Source: Sepiola atlantica
Taxonomy: Eukaryota; Mollusca; Cephalopoda; Sepiida; Sepiolidae
Assembly: GCA_963556195.1 (NCBI GenBank)
Contig: OY744547.1
Span: 1,592,701 to 1,656,700, forward strand
DNA length: 64,000 nucleotides
Direction of reading: 5' to 3'
Below the pieces are notes generated by a model, which saw only the letters and a program-made list of their open reading frames with translations, searched no databases and was not told the origin of the DNA. How positions within the stretch are numbered: position 1 is the first letter of the stretch; the number at the start of each line of letters is the position of its first letter. Positions 43,008 to 53,764 of this stretch are shown piece by piece. A program made the translations under genes and the position numbers.

Positions 43008-43308
43008 GTACTTACGTGGTCGCTGAAAAGAAGACTGTACACCGAAAATTACGCAAATTCATCCAGTATTTATTAAGCATAAAAACGATTTATTCTATTG
43101 GTCACCCCTTTTTTTTTTTTAATTTTGAGTTTTCCTTGAAAAAAATTTGAGTTATCTCCCTTGCCTAATCAATAAGCTGAACTGGTTACAAAATGTCTAG
43201 CGATACGTAAGATCGTTTTTTTTCTTTCTTTTTATAATTTAATAAATACTGGATGTATTTGCGTGATTTTTTTCTGTATAATCTTATTTTCAGCTACCAC
43301 GTAAGTAC
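43008..43308. mobile_element. Fold-back element, about 65-bp inverted repeats
   Basis: GTACTTACGTGGTCGCTGAA at 43008 and the reverse complement of TTCAGCTACCACGTAAGTAC at 43289-43308 match with one difference. Similarity continues inward (ACGCAAATTCATCCAGTATT against ACGCAAATACATCCAGTATT). The total is 301 bp with no coding capacity. It contains AGTTATCTCCCTTGCC near 43152. Confidence 0.75.
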
Positions 43309-43412
43309 ATAATAAAGTTTATACATTTCTTTAAATATTTTCGATGTTGTCGTGGAACTAAAATAGAGTTTCAGTTTCCCAAATTTAATAATTTATTGAT
43401 TAATTGTGAGGT

Positions 43413-43576
43413 GAAAGTACAGAATAGTTAACAAAGTCCCCTCCCCCTTTCCCCCTTCTAAATAATGTTATTATTTTAGCGCGGTCAGTAAACTGTGGAC
43501 AATTTTTTAGAAAGCCATTCTTAGCATGGGGAGGTGGGTAGAGTGGGGGGGGCTTTGTTAACTATTCTGTACTTTC
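43413..43576. mobile_element. Small fold-back element, perfect 24-bp arms
   Basis: GAAAGTACAGAATAGTTAAC plus AAAG at 43413 is repeated in exact reverse complement ending at 43576. The loop is C-rich then G-rich (CCCCTCCCCC at 43438-43453, GGGGGGGG near 43545), so the inner part can also pair. Confidence 0.8.
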
Positions 43577-43620
43577 ATCTAACAATTTTATAAATAAATT
43601 AATAAATAATAATTCGAATA

Positions 43621-44724
43621 GGCTATTTTGCCATGACCGGCAAAATAACGACCCCTCGTTATTTTGCCGGGACCGGCAGAATAACGATGGTTCTGTTATT
43701 TTGCTGTTTATTTAACCTAACTGTTACAGTTACAGTGAAGATTTCACGAGTCAACTTAACTGCCGGTTTATTTTTATTTCAACATTTTTCCAATAAAAAA
43801 AGAAATAATTAAAACTTTTGACTACTTTTTAAAATTAAATAATTCATACAGCAATTTTTGCCACGACTTAGGAAAAACATAAGTTTTATTTCACCATAGA
43901 CTAAGTAACTACAATGAATTTCTATGTCCATTTAAATGCATTTACGTATTGTTTTTATTGTAAAAAAAATACAAATTAGGTTTTTAAGTACAAATAATTC
44001 GCTTTGAACCCCGTTTATGTCTACTTCTTTTAATATAACTCTCTACCGGATTACCTCACAATGTTTGTTTGTAAAACAATTCAACTTTGCATTAAAATTC
44101 ATCGTTACATGTAGCAGTTGAAATTATTGACAATTACTACTGTTGTTATTTTATTGCAAGAAAAACATTCAATTTAATGGTTAATTTAGTGAAATGATGA
44201 GAAATAGTCCTAACATTTATCTTAAAAGATAGTGAAAAAGCAGTTTTAAAATTGTTGTTTAGACTGTTTATAAAACTGAAATTATATAAACATATGTTGA
44301 AAAAAAAAATTATCTGATTTAATTTCTTTAGGGACTTATCTGTAATTATTTTAATAATCAGATTTCTTAACAAGAGTTATTTTTATATCAATGAATGAAA
44401 ACTATTTTTTTTTCTTAAATAACTATAAAAAATTTTATACGACGCAAATTACTTCTAAATCCTACTAAAGAATCTAATTGTCTGTAATATTTTTATTCAT
44501 TTAATTAATGTTTGTTTTAATGTTTTTTGTATTAAAAGCAGATATTTCTTTTATATTCAAAAGATTAAAATAACCGACAGAATAACAACTGATGATGACA
44601 ATGAAAATAAATTGTTATCAAATATTTGTCCTTATTTATTTCATTACCCTTTCTTTCACAAGGCCATAACAGATAGGTTAAAAAACAGAAGCCGGCAGAA
44701 TAACAAGGGGCTCGCTATTTTGCC
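43621..44724. mobile_element. 1.1-kb inverted-repeat element with palindromic left end
   Basis: Left GGCAAAATAACGACCCCTCG, TTATTTTGCCGG (43639-43670) and right GCCGGCAGAATAACAAGGGG, CTCGCTATTTTGCC (44691-44724) are inverted repeats. The left repeat is itself a palindrome with 15-bp perfect arms (43637-43651 and 43656-43670) around CCCC. The interior is AT-rich and lacks a recognisable transposase, so it is a non-autonomous element. Confidence 0.75.
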
Positions 44725-45087
44725 TCTTCCATAAAAATTAGTACAAAACTTGGCAAACCAGCAGAGTAAGCGACCCAAAAGAGGAAATTTTTAATATCAG
44801 GAACTGAATCTGATCGAACACCATTTGCTGTTGATTTTGAGTCGAGTAATCTTCTGGTTTGGCAAAGATAGACACACAGATGTTTTATTAAAAAGAAACG
44901 TTTGTATTTTTTCAGCCATTCATAGAAGTCTTTTCTTTAAGAAAAGTGTTTATTTTCTGTGAGAAAATACTCTGAGAAGGCTGTAGAAAAAAATTGTTCA
45001 GAAATATTTTGAGACGTAAAAGTTCAATAAAAATATTAAGAATCCTTCATAAAATTATCAAGAATTGGTAACTGTATTAAGTTTCTT

Positions 45088-45121
<34 letters not shown>

Positions 45122-45127
45122 AAGCAG

Positions 45128-45307
45128 GAAACTTTTGATTCAGAAAGCGTCGGTGTAAATGCCGATGATCAACCTTTACCGTTGGTTAAAAAACCCGCTC
45201 ATCAATCAAGTCGGGTGGAATCTCCGCCAACCTACAAGCCACTCAACCTAAAGACCACACCAACTCCTACTCCTCTCCCTTCTGAAGTTCAGGCGAAAAA
45301 ATTTGAG
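45128..45307 (+). CDS. BAZ2B: BAZ2 exon: Pro/Thr/Ser linker
   Basis: An acceptor with a very long T tract (45090-45119) then GCAAGCAG ends at 45127; a GTATTT donor follows 45307. The 180-bp exon is phase 0 on both sides, 60 residues: ETFDSESVGVNADDQPLPLV, KKPAHQSSRVESPPTYKPLN, LKTTPTPTPLPSEVQAKKFE. No domain is recognised; it looks like a disordered linker between acidic segments. Upstream, two AGs (AAGCAG) lie close together, but only the second keeps the frame with the previous exon. Confidence 0.78.
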
Positions 45308-45479
45308 GTATTTTATGACATTTCTATATCTATCGATGTATTTACGACGAAAGCTTTGCGAATATTGCTTGCGTGTTAACTAAAGAAATTATTTATGTAT
45401 TTCAATATTTGCTTGCACACAGGGGCAGACAGATTTTTTGTTTTCTTCAGCAAGACTTGTGGAATGATGTCAAAATGGG

Positions 45480-45630
45480 ATGGCTTGTTATCTTGTATGT
45501 TTGCTTGTCTCCGTGCACAGTGGATGGCATCACAAAGGGATGATGACATGTCATTTACCAAAACCGGTTAAAGACATTGCGTTGCCCATTAAAATAGAAT
45601 AACGGGTAATAGGTCATTTGTGTGAACGAT

Positions 45631-45672
<42 letters not shown>

Positions 45673-46505
45673 TATTTATTTATAAATATTATTTTATATA
45701 TATAATTTATTTATTTATAAATATTATTTTATATATATAATTTATTTATTTATAAATATTATTTTATATATATAATTTATTTATTTATAAATATTATTTT
45801 ATATATATAATTTATTTATTTACAAATATTATTTCATATATATATATATATATTATAAATATTATTTTATATTTATTTATAAATATTATTTTATATATAA
45901 ATAAATATATAAAATAATATATAATAATATATAATAATATATAATAATATATAAAATAATATAATATATAAAATAATATAATAATATATAAAACAAATAT
46001 TTAAATATTTATAAATATTTTATATTTATAAATATTTTATATTTATAAATATTTTATATATTTATAATTATTTTATATATTTATAAATATTATTTTATAT
46101 ATTTATAAATATTATTTTATATATTTATAAATATTTTATATATTTATAAATATTTTATATATTTGTAAATATTTTATATATTTGTAAATATTTTATATAT
46201 TTGTAAATATTTTATATATTTGTAAATATTTTATATATTTATAAATATTTTATATATTTATAAATATTTTATGTTTATAAATATTTTATGTTTATAAATA
46301 TTTTATGTTTATAAATATTTTATATGTTTATAAATATTTTATATGTTTATAAATATTATTTAATATATGTTTATAAATATTTTATATGTTTATAAATATT
46401 ATTTAATATATATTTATAAATATTTTATATTTATAAATATTATTTTATATATATTTATTAATATTATTTTATATATATTTATAAATATTTTATATTTATA
46501 AATAC
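45480..46505. repeat. Dispersed repeat ending in a TA tract, then AT-rich array
   Basis: GTGCACAGTGGATGGCATCA and AAACCGGTTAAAGACAT to a TA tract (45636-45665) resembles 46718-46830 and 3169-3250, so it is a dispersed repeat ending in (TA)n. From 45666 to 46505 the sequence is a nearly pure A/T array of TTTATAAATATTATTTTATA-type units with changing length (46, 22 and 20 bp), with TTTGTAAATATTTTATATAT and TTATGTTTATAAATA sub-blocks. Confidence 0.85.
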
Positions 46506-46699
46506 ATATTAAATTATATTTACCTACAGACGACGTCATTTCGAGCTTTTTACTCTCATTAGTGTAGAGAAGTGATAATTTTAGTCATAAAGTGCAGAAC
46601 CCGCTTCAGAGCCACCATCAAGACAGACCAGAGAACTCAACAAACTTACTCGGGTCTTGCTTTGTAGCTAAGTGAATGTTTATTTAAAATATCTCCTAA

Positions 46700-46832
46700 C
46701 ATATAAATCTATGCTATAATGGATGGCATCACGAAAGGATGATGTCATCCATCAAAGCGGGTTAAACAGAATAAAAGGTTGGGGTTATTTGTGTGGACAG
46801 TGACTATATATATATATATATATATATATAGT
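46700..46832. repeat. Second copy of the TA-tailed repeat
   Basis: ATAATGGATGGCATCACGAA, AGGATGATGTCATCCATCAA, GCGGGTTAAACAGAATAAAA and GTGTGGACAGTGACTATATA correspond in order to 45517-45640. The TA tract follows at 46804. Confidence 0.7.
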
Positions 46833-46934
46833 TGTGTATATGTATATAAACTTTTTTGTTAGATGGTAGAAAAAATGCCAGCTAAGTGCTTAATTAATCG
46901 AGAAAATCAAAATTAAGAGCCTAATATTTATTTA

Positions 46935-47307
46935 TTATTCGGTACAGAAAATCAGTACAACATCAGTACCATTGGTTTCAAGCTCAGAAAGTGTTAACGT
47001 CCCGGCTATCTTCAGCTTTTTCTTAGTAGAGAAAATAGAGGGTCTCGTATAAGTCACGCTTGGATACGTAATTTGCTTTGCAGTTTTGAATTAGTCTCGT
47101 CTAAATTTTGTCTTGGAGAAAGATATATGTGAGATTAAAAAGCTTAATCAAGTCAAAAAAGGGGGGGGGGATAAAATTTAAAAGTTAAGATTTAAAATTA
47201 AAAAAATATTTAAAAATATTTGGAAATTTTATTTTGATAGCCGGAAGGTTAACACCTGAGCTTGAAACCAATGGTACTGATGTTGTACTGATTTTCTGTT
47301 CCAAATA

Positions 47308-47309
<2 letters not shown>
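46935..47309. mobile_element. Inverted-repeat element, about 72-bp arms
   Basis: AACATCAGTACCATTGGTTT, CAAGCTCAG at 46959 is mirrored by CTGAGCTTGAAACCAATGGT, ACTGATGTT at about 47257. The arms extend outward to TTATTCGGTACAGAAAATCA and inward to the CCGGCTAT/ATAGCCGG pair. The 230-bp interior contains no transposase frame. Confidence 0.75.
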
Positions 47310-47342
<33 letters not shown>

Positions 47343-47762
47343 TAGAAGAAAAAAGAGAGATAAATATGCGACGATTGTCCAAAATTTATTTCAATTGTTC
47401 AATGCAAGGTGTATTCAGTAATAAACTAGTGTTTATTATTCTTTCCTTAAGCCAAGGCTTTTCAAAGATGGAGATCTTATCATCAGAGGAGAAATACAGA
47501 TGGATATATATATATGAGAACAATCTTTGAGGGTGGTGGTGTCAGAGTTGGATTATATGCGATTGAATGTCCCATGAGTGATGTCATCAAGTGTGCACGG
47601 GGACAAACGAGCAAGAAAGATCCACTTTATTAGTATATGGATTTACTTGAATTTTTACATTTAAAAAGATGAATTCCTAATTGTGAACTCTCATAAAGCA
47701 ACCAAACTCCATGAAAGAAATTACATGTATTTATCTTTTTTTCTTTTCTTTATTTTTGCTAG

Positions 47763-47871
47763 AATGGTGATGAAAAAGATGGCAGAATTTCGTCGAATGG
47801 TCAGCAAAATGAAACGGCCGCTGCCAGTTCTAATAGCAGCAGTTCAGAGTCTGCCTCTGATTCTGGATCAG
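47763..47871 (+). CDS. BAZ2B: BAZ2 exon: Ser/Asn-rich acidic segment
   Basis: The acceptor TTCTTTATTTTTGCTAG ends at 47762; the donor GTGAGT starts at 47872. The 109-bp exon enters in phase 0 and leaves after one base (G), which completes a Glu codon with AA of the next exon. It encodes NGDEKDGRISSNGQQNETAA, ASSNSSSSESASDSGS. Ser/Asp clusters just before the MBD are typical of BAZ2B. Confidence 0.83.
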
Positions 47872-48230
47872 GTGAGTCGGGGGAAAAAACCAAAACTTTG
47901 AACGTTTGATTCACATTTATTTGACTTTCTTTCTCATTTGAGCCACGATTTTTTTCTTTTATTGAATTCAAATTTACAATCAATCAAGTCAAGAATTCTC
48001 CCGGCTTGTTCCCTCCAGTCCAACCATCTCTGTTTGACATCGTTGTCAGCAGGTCCTCCAGGTGGCATTCAAAGTCTTCTACAAGTCTGTCAATGTATGT
48101 GGAATGAGATCTTCCAACCAAACTTTTGCCACATAATGGATTCCATAGAAAGATTCCACTCACAAGTTCTAACTTTTACAGGAGTGACCAGCAAGCCCAA
48201 AACTTCTCTCTTCTCTTAGTTGGTTGTTTT

Positions 48231-48510
48231 ATTTTACGGGATATCAACATTTTTTGGGTTATTTAATGCCGAATCCGGTCATTTTGGTAAAAGGTTTTAT
48301 GCTTCAAGTTCTTTATATTTTCAAATATTAATTCATGGTGTTTCATTTGGTTGTTTTGTAGAGGAAAATTCATGTTTTTGTTTTTAGCTTTGCAGAATAT
48401 GATTGAGTTTTGCAAAGCGAAAAGAAAAAAAACAATAACATCAATGTTTGGTGCAATTTTGGTCAGAAAAGCAGTATCTTCAGACAGCCTGATCTGGTAG
48501 CACCAGATAG
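48231..48510 (-). repeat. R1 family repeat, inverted copy
   Basis: The + text TTTACGGGATATCAAC, AATGCCGAATCCGGTCATTT, TAAAAGGTTTTATGCTTCAA, GTTTTGTAGAGGAAAATTCA, then CAGACAGCCTGATCTGGTAG is the reverse complement of the 36040-36310 copy plus the GGTTGATATGCCGTAAAA end. It is the longest copy here. Confidence 0.75.
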
Positions 48511-48696
48511 CAAGTCTGAGATGGTAGAAAATTGTTCATATCAGCATATTTTGGTTGGGTGCTTCCCCCAGCTGATGGCCAATGCAGCTTGTAACATCTT
48601 TGTGTATGTTCCATCAAGTGATGCTTTTTGCTGTTTCCTCAGTCTCCAAGCTAATGTACAATGTACCAACGTTGGACCAACAGTTAACATTCATTT

Positions 48697-48729
48697 GGCC
48701 TTTTGGCTAGGATCAAAGTGTAGTATCGA
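48697..48729 (+). mobile_element. Isolated U2-like head, close to U2
   Basis: GGCCTTTTGGCTAGGATCAA then AGTGTAGTATC matches the U2 5' region with one substitution and one inserted A, then stops. No repeat body follows, so it is either a truncated copy or an independent partial U2-derived sequence. Confidence 0.6.
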
Positions 48730-48949
48730 CTCCCCACTTCCAATGAATATGTATCTACAGATATTTATGAATAAAATTTGTTGAGACGTAGAGCAAGACA
48801 GATTTCAACGTAGTCCACAAAAAGGAAACTGTCCATTTTGACGTTTTTTTGATGCAACTCATAACATCCTTGTGTATATTCCGTCAAGTGACCCTTATTG
48901 CTGTTTCGTCATTGTTCAAGCTGTTGAGCCATAGAACGAGACAGATTTC

Positions 48950-49146
48950 CTCTTAAGACTTAGACTTACTTAGACTAAGACTTAGACTTACTTAGACTAA
49001 GACTTAGACTAAGACTTAGACTTACTTAGACTAAGACTTAGACTTAGACTAAGACTTAGACTAAGACTTAGACTAAGACTTAGACTAAGACTTAGACTTA
49101 CTTAGACTAAGACTTAGACTAAGACTTAGACTTACTTAGACTAAGA
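48950..49146. repeat. Array of CTTAGACTAAGA units
   Basis: Six-base words GACTTA and GACTAA alternate, with TTACTT interruptions every 36-60 bp, for about 195 bp. CTTAGACTAAG is partly self-complementary (CTTAG/CTAAG), so single strands could form runs of small hairpins. Confidence 0.9.
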
Positions 49147-49599
49147 CGCTCCCATGTCTTGAGACGTATGAGGCAGTCAAAGCGATCCATCACATTCATA
49201 AGAATTTGAATTTGGCAAAACTTTTGATTGTTTTAATAACAAGAATATTTTATAGGGACAGGACGCTAGTCTGAAGTCAAACCACTAACATTTATAAAGA
49301 AGACTGTAAGTGGAAGAAGTCTCCGATAGATATTTACTTCCTTGTTTTCAAAGTGGAGCGAAAATTTCAAACACGACTCAAATGCTGTTGTTGTTATTGT
49401 TTGTTTTGTTTTTAAAAAAAAACGTCATGAAACCAACGACTTTTGGCTGTTCAGAGCCACGAAAAGATCCTCTGTCTTTTAGAAAAGTAAAGAGCGAAAA
49501 TTTAATACTGCAAAGTCTATATTTCTAAATATTTGTACTCTCTCATAGCAAGAAAGAGAGATCTGAGCGGCACTTCGCCAGATGTGGCAGCAGTAACTC

Positions 49600-49890
49600 C
49601 CCATCTGAGGATTTATCTGACTCTTATATAGGTAGAAGATTGCATCAGGTACTTCCTGGAGCGGTAGAATGATCCAACCGTTTTTCCAGCAACCTTAGCA
49701 AAAGATTGGATATAAGTTTTCCATTTAAGATGTGGAGTGAAAGTCGGTCCTAGGAGCTTATCAAAACAAGGGGTTTCCTCAAGGAGAGGGCAATTCGTTT
49801 TCGACTGGGGCAGAACAAGGATCCGAGTGTTGGTGGTGAAAGGAGAGAAGCTTGCTTTTAGAGGGGTTAGGGTTAAAAGTAGCACCCCCC
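49600..49890 (-). mobile_element. LINE C-terminal fragment
   Basis: The minus frame reads TPCFDKLLGPTFTPHLKWKT, YIQSFAKVAGKTVGSFYRSR, KYL. LxGxTFTPxLxWxxYI...A...VGSLYRxRKYL is the block after the reverse transcriptase core in Jockey/CR1-like LINEs. Related to the + strand fragment at 50540-50720 but not identical. Confidence 0.75.
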
Positions 49891-49899
49891 CCCCCCTCC

Positions 49900-50035
49900 T
49901 CTCACTATTGCAGCATGTGATCCAGAGAGAGAATCGGAAAATTTGGTCACCTATGCTGAAAGGATGGATGAGATTTCTGGGGTTGTTAGATGTAGAACAG
50001 TTGAGGTAGCAGGACTCATGTCGGCAGTCGGGTAC
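49900..50035 (+). mobile_element. LINE-C-type fragment
   Basis: GTGATCCAGAGAGAGAATCG and GGGGTTGTTAGATGTAGAAC, AGTTGAGGTAGCAGGACTCA resemble coding-end blocks at 9580-9600 and 35745-35765. Only about 130 bp remain. Confidence 0.4.
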
Positions 50036-50166
50036 TTTCTTAAAATAAATTTTTCAATTCTATGTTTAGACGTATGAAACGCATGACCTTTGATCCTTTT
50101 GTAAGAATTTAAATTGAGAATTTTTTGCTGAATTAAATTTTTTTTTTTTTTTTTTTTTTTAAACAG

Positions 50167-50322
50167 AAAGTGACAGCTCCGATGGGACGGACACTGAATC
50201 AGAGACAAACAGTTTAGAATCAGATGATGATGAACCGCTGACCCGTGACAGTGAAACGAGTGTAACTTCTTTGTCAACTGGAGATAAACGTTCGGCTGAT
50301 ACTAGCGGAACTGGCTCAGACA
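50167..50322 (+). CDS. BAZ2B: BAZ2 exon: acidic Ser/Asp/Glu segment just before the MBD
   Basis: The acceptor is a 26-base T run then AAACAG; the donor is GTATGT at 50323. The 156-bp exon starts with two bases of a split codon and ends with one base (A), which with CT of the next exon gives Thr. It encodes SDSSDGTDTESETNSLESDD, DEPLTRDSETSVTSLSTGDK, RSADTSGTGSD. This matches the position and composition of the acidic stretch directly upstream of the MBD in BAZ2B. Confidence 0.87.
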
Positions 50323-50404
50323 GTATGTACCCCCCCCCTTTTTTTTTGTCGTGCACTTTGTAATTTTATGTTTTTAAAAAAAAAAATTTTTTTTTTATTT
50401 TTTT

Positions 50405-50990
50405 TTTTTTTTAAACATAGTTCACCTCAAACAAGGCAGGTCGCCACTGTAGACGTAAGGGACTACTGAGAAAAAAGAAAAGAGAGAAGGTTGGGGGGGG
50501 TCAACCTAAATTGGGATTTTCAACCACCGATTGCCATGACTAATAGCAACCTACCTGAGAGTTCGTCATTCAAACTGCTAGGGCTAACATTCACAGATAA
50601 CATGTATTGGAACAAATACATAGAAGACATTGCCAAGACTGCTGCAAAGAAAGTGGGCTCCCTTTACCGAGCTAGAAAACTTATCACACTTGACATTATC
50701 CTATATTTCTACAAAGCCACCATTGCATATGAAGCAATTGCCCTAGCTCCCCTACAGAGTTGGAAAAAGGCGACGTGGTGGATAAAAAAAAAAGTGGCTG
50801 CTGACCTTGAACCCAACCTCGGGCCCCGAATGTCTCTAGTATGCCGTTGGAACAATGAGAGGTTAGGGATCACCCAATCGTTGACTTCAAATCATCAGGC
50901 GTGGTCGGCCTTCGTGAGGGAGGCAGTGGCGAAGATTGATTGAGCCGGCTCAACTCAACCCCAGGGGGTGAATGCTGTTTCAAATACAAG
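50405..50990. mobile_element. LINE-D terminus (inverted) joined to a + strand LINE fragment
   Basis: CACCTCAAACAAGGCAGGTC, GCCACTGTAGACGTAAGGGA (50424-50465) is the inverted LINE-D terminus. From 50540 the + frame encodes ESSSFKLLGLTFTDNMYWNK, YIEDIAKTAAKKVGSLYRAR, KLITLDIILYFYKATI, a LINE C-terminal region, then a different block, RWNNERLGITQSLTSNHQAW, SAFVREAV. The composite indicates nested insertion and deletion. Confidence 0.7.
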
Positions 50991-51054
50991 TAGTAAGTTA
51001 AAGTTTACTTTCGGCAGCCTCGTAACTCTCGCTTCCCTTATTTTGTCCTTTAGT

Positions 51055-51500
51055 CCTCACATTTCATGAGCGATGTTTCTGACAAAGGGGGAAGAATTGC
51101 TGTTTTCTGGATCGATATCTATCCGTATAACACTTAGCGTTGGCTGTGTTTTGACCTTGAAGTGGTATTTTCTTTTTTAGCTCCTTACATCAAGTGGCTT
51201 CATACCTTGTCTGGAGCGATTTCCATTTAAAAAAAAAAAAAGTTTGATGCTGGCGGTGTCTCATCTTGCACGGATGATGCGGTTTGGTATTTGGTCGGAG
51301 AGACGGATGCATAGGATGAGTCGAAGGCAGAACATGTCGAAAGCCTCAAATGCGTGAAGATCTTCTTTGTGCAGGGACCAGGTCTCGCAGCCTTACAGCA
51401 GTATTGTGCCTATCAGCGCTTGGTATATCAAGTTTCAAGATGGCTGGCGTAGAGATGAGAAATTCCAGAAGTGGATCAAGAAGAAAGATAATACAGCTTA
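51055..51500. mobile_element. LINE-A-type terminus followed by an inverted RTE-like fragment
   Basis: GCGATGTTTCTGACAAAGGG to ACATCAAGTGGCTTCATACC and an A run (51070-51241) repeats 34830-35000. After it, the minus strand reads ALIGTILLYGCETWSLHKED, LHAFEAFDMFCLRLIL from about 51425 down to 51260, an RTE-like post-catalytic block (LLYGCETW). Both are remnants. Confidence 0.7.
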
Positions 51501-51734
51501 CTGTACCTAGATTTGGAAAGAGATTTGTATAAATATGAGTGAAAGTGCCATTTTTTTGTTTTTTTAGTAAAAAGCACATCGAGAGATCTCCTTTCGAAAT
51601 AATGTGTATGTTGGTGCTTATTTACATTCTGGACAGGAGAGCGCATTTCTCTAATGTTGGTCAGAATAACTCAAGGGAGATCACTCAGATAATTCTAGGG
51701 GAACAGTTTGAATTTTTCTGTAATTTAAACTTTT

Positions 51735-52145
51735 GAACCATCTTTTCCCTTTTGATCTTCTTTTTCCCTTTTGATCTTTTTCTCATTTGAACCCCTTTTT
51801 CTCATTTGAACCCCTTTTTCTCATTTGAACCCCTTTTTCTCATTTGACCTTTGTTTTTTTTTAATTTTCACTCACTTTTTCCCTTTTGATCTTCTTTTTC
51901 CCTTTTGAACCTCTTTTTCCTTTTTGATCTTCTTTTTCTCATTTGAACCCCTTCTCATTTGACCTTTGTTTTTTTTTAATTTTCATTCCCTTTTGAACCC
52001 TCTTTTTCCTCTTTTGAACCACTTTTTCTCCCTATTTGAACCTCTTTTTTTTTTTACCACTCCCCCCTCCCCTTTTCACCCACTTTTTCCATTTGAACCT
52101 CTTTTCCTCCTTTTGAACCTCTTTTCCTCCTTTTGAACCACTTAA
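51735..52145. repeat. Degenerate pyrimidine-rich array before the MBD exon
   Basis: Words TTTTGAACC, TTTTTCCC, TCATTTGAACC and CTTTTTCTC repeat irregularly for about 400 bp on the + strand, ending about 85 bp before the MBD exon acceptor. Confidence 0.8.
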
Positions 52146-52229
52146 CATTGTTATTTCCATATTTTATGGCTAAGGCGTGTAACTCAAATTTAACGAAAAT
52201 CTTTTTGACCGATTTTATTGTCATTAAAG

Positions 52230-52408
52230 CTCCAACCCCAGTGAAGAAGCGGAGGGTGATTGACGAGAAGGAGTTACGGATACCTTTAGAACATAGTTGG
52301 CAACGACAGACCAAAATCCGAGGTATTGGCAAGCGTGGAATTGTGGGAGACGTTCTTTATCACGCTCCTTGTGGTAAAAAATTGCGGACTTATCCTGATG
52401 TCATGAAG
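52230..52408 (+). CDS. BAZ2B: BAZ2 exon: N-terminal half of the MBD/TAM domain
   Basis: The acceptor TTGTCATTAAAG ends at 52229 (a weak pyrimidine tract) and the donor is AAG/GTAAAT. The 179-bp exon starts with two bases of the Thr codon and ends in phase 0. It reads PTPVKKRRVIDEKELRIPLE, HSWQRQTKIRGI, then VGDVLYHAPCGKKLRTYPDV, MK. Human BAZ2B has KRRRVTDERELRIPLE, WQRETRIR, YYAPCGKKLRQYPEVIK in the same order, so this is the clearest family marker in the window. The APCGKKLR turn is the MBD signature. In vertebrate BAZ2A this TAM domain binds RNA rather than methylated CpG. Two extra residues in the loop (GIGKRGIVGDV against NFGGRLQGEV) distinguish it. Confidence 0.95.
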
Positions 52409-52449
52409 GTAAATAATTTTATTTTTTTTGTGCACCTTTTTTATTTTTT

Positions 52450-53570
52450 ATCTTAATAAAACTAACATTTGTCCATCATTTGTGTTCTAATGTGCTATTT
52501 ATAATTATTGGTTCCTATATTGTATTCAATTCTATATTTGGTCTACCTATGAGGCCGTTGTCGCCCAACATATGCACTGATTCTTTGAGTCTTCTTACTT
52601 TCCTCCATCCTTCTGTCTATAATTTCTATAGATATATCTCCTAATTTTTGTTTCAATATATTCATAATTTTTTGTATCTCTCGGTAAAAAAGGGTTGCTC
52701 TAAAAGAGCATTTGACCTCCGATACCATTACTTAGGGTTACCGTTACCAATACTTAAGGTTACCGATACCAATACTTTGGGTTAGCGGTTTTTCAAATGC
52801 TTCTTTCGATATATCATTCTTTTGTCATGGTCATACCTACTCAGTCGGAATTGAGAGATGGGCACATCCAGCAATACCAAGAGCTTCTTTACAAGTCATG
52901 GTATGAAGCATTTGCTTAAATGAGCGACTGGTTCAACAAGATATCTCTATTCTGTCATTGCTCTGAGGTTAACTGCGTACAATGTCATGTCATGCCCTCC
53001 GTTCAGTCTAGAGAGACTATGGACACCCCTGAAAGGGGCTGGTTGCGCGTGTAATTGTGAAGCAAGGGTTGCGCAATCCCAACAACACTTCTCCTGAGTC
53101 GGCACTGCTTGATTCCAATGGCAAAAAATTCAAACGACTGGAAACAATGCATTTGTCATTGAAATAGTTACATAATTGAAATAAACTTGAAAGAAAAAAA
53201 TCATCGTACAAGATAAAAAAACTGATATCACTAGAAAAAGGTTAAATTCTATTTACATATTTATTTCATAAATATAATCTGAAAAATAGCCGAGATATTG
53301 TAAGTTTAATTTTACAAAATTTCACTTTTTCTTACCCATTTTCACAGCATAAACAAGCCAGTTTGGGATAGCTAGTAATAGTTAGTAATAGCTAGTAATA
53401 GTTAACTATACCCTGACTCTAAATGTTTCACTTTTAATGGAAGTTTCCACTATTCTAACCGTATATAGAAAATACCGTTTTGAACATGATTTTTTTTTTT
53501 TTTTTTTTTTCTTTTTTTTTTTTCTTCTTAAGGGTTTAAATGGCTTTTTCTTTTTATCTTTTGTTTCTTA
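52450..53570. other. Intron without recognisable exon
   Basis: This stretch holds a short minus-strand frame (52543-52728) and a gene-like-looking GC-richer part at 52800-53120, neither with motifs I know. TTAGGGTTACCG-type words occur at 52733-52790, and AGTTAGTAATAGCTAGTAAT repeats at 53370-53405. Probably dispersed-repeat remnants. Confidence 0.35.
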
Positions 53571-53573
53571 CAG

Positions 53574-53675
53574 TATTTGGAGAAAAATGGCATCACGGAT
53601 TTGTGTAAAGAGAATTTCTCTTTTAGCACGAAAGCTCCGATTGGGGAGTTCCTTGAAATGAGGCCAGGAGAAAAT
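53574..53675 (+). CDS. BAZ2B: BAZ2 exon: C-terminal half of the MBD/TAM domain
   Basis: The acceptor TTTTGTTTCTTACAG ends at 53573; the donor GTAAGT starts at 53676. The exon is 102 bp, phase 0 at both ends: YLEKNGITDLCKENFSFSTK, APIGEFLEMRPGEN. Human BAZ2B continues YLSRNGIMDISRDNFSFSAK in the same place, so the intron position after the Lys of YPxVxK and the residues agree. Together with the previous exon it completes the MBD fold up to the segment aligned with KIRVGDFYE. Confidence 0.95.
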
Positions 53676-53764
53676 GTAAGTTGAATAGCCGAAATTTTTT
53701 TTTTTTTTAAATTATCCGAAATTTTATTAGTATATCCATATTCTTCAGTGCGGTTTTTTTTTTT

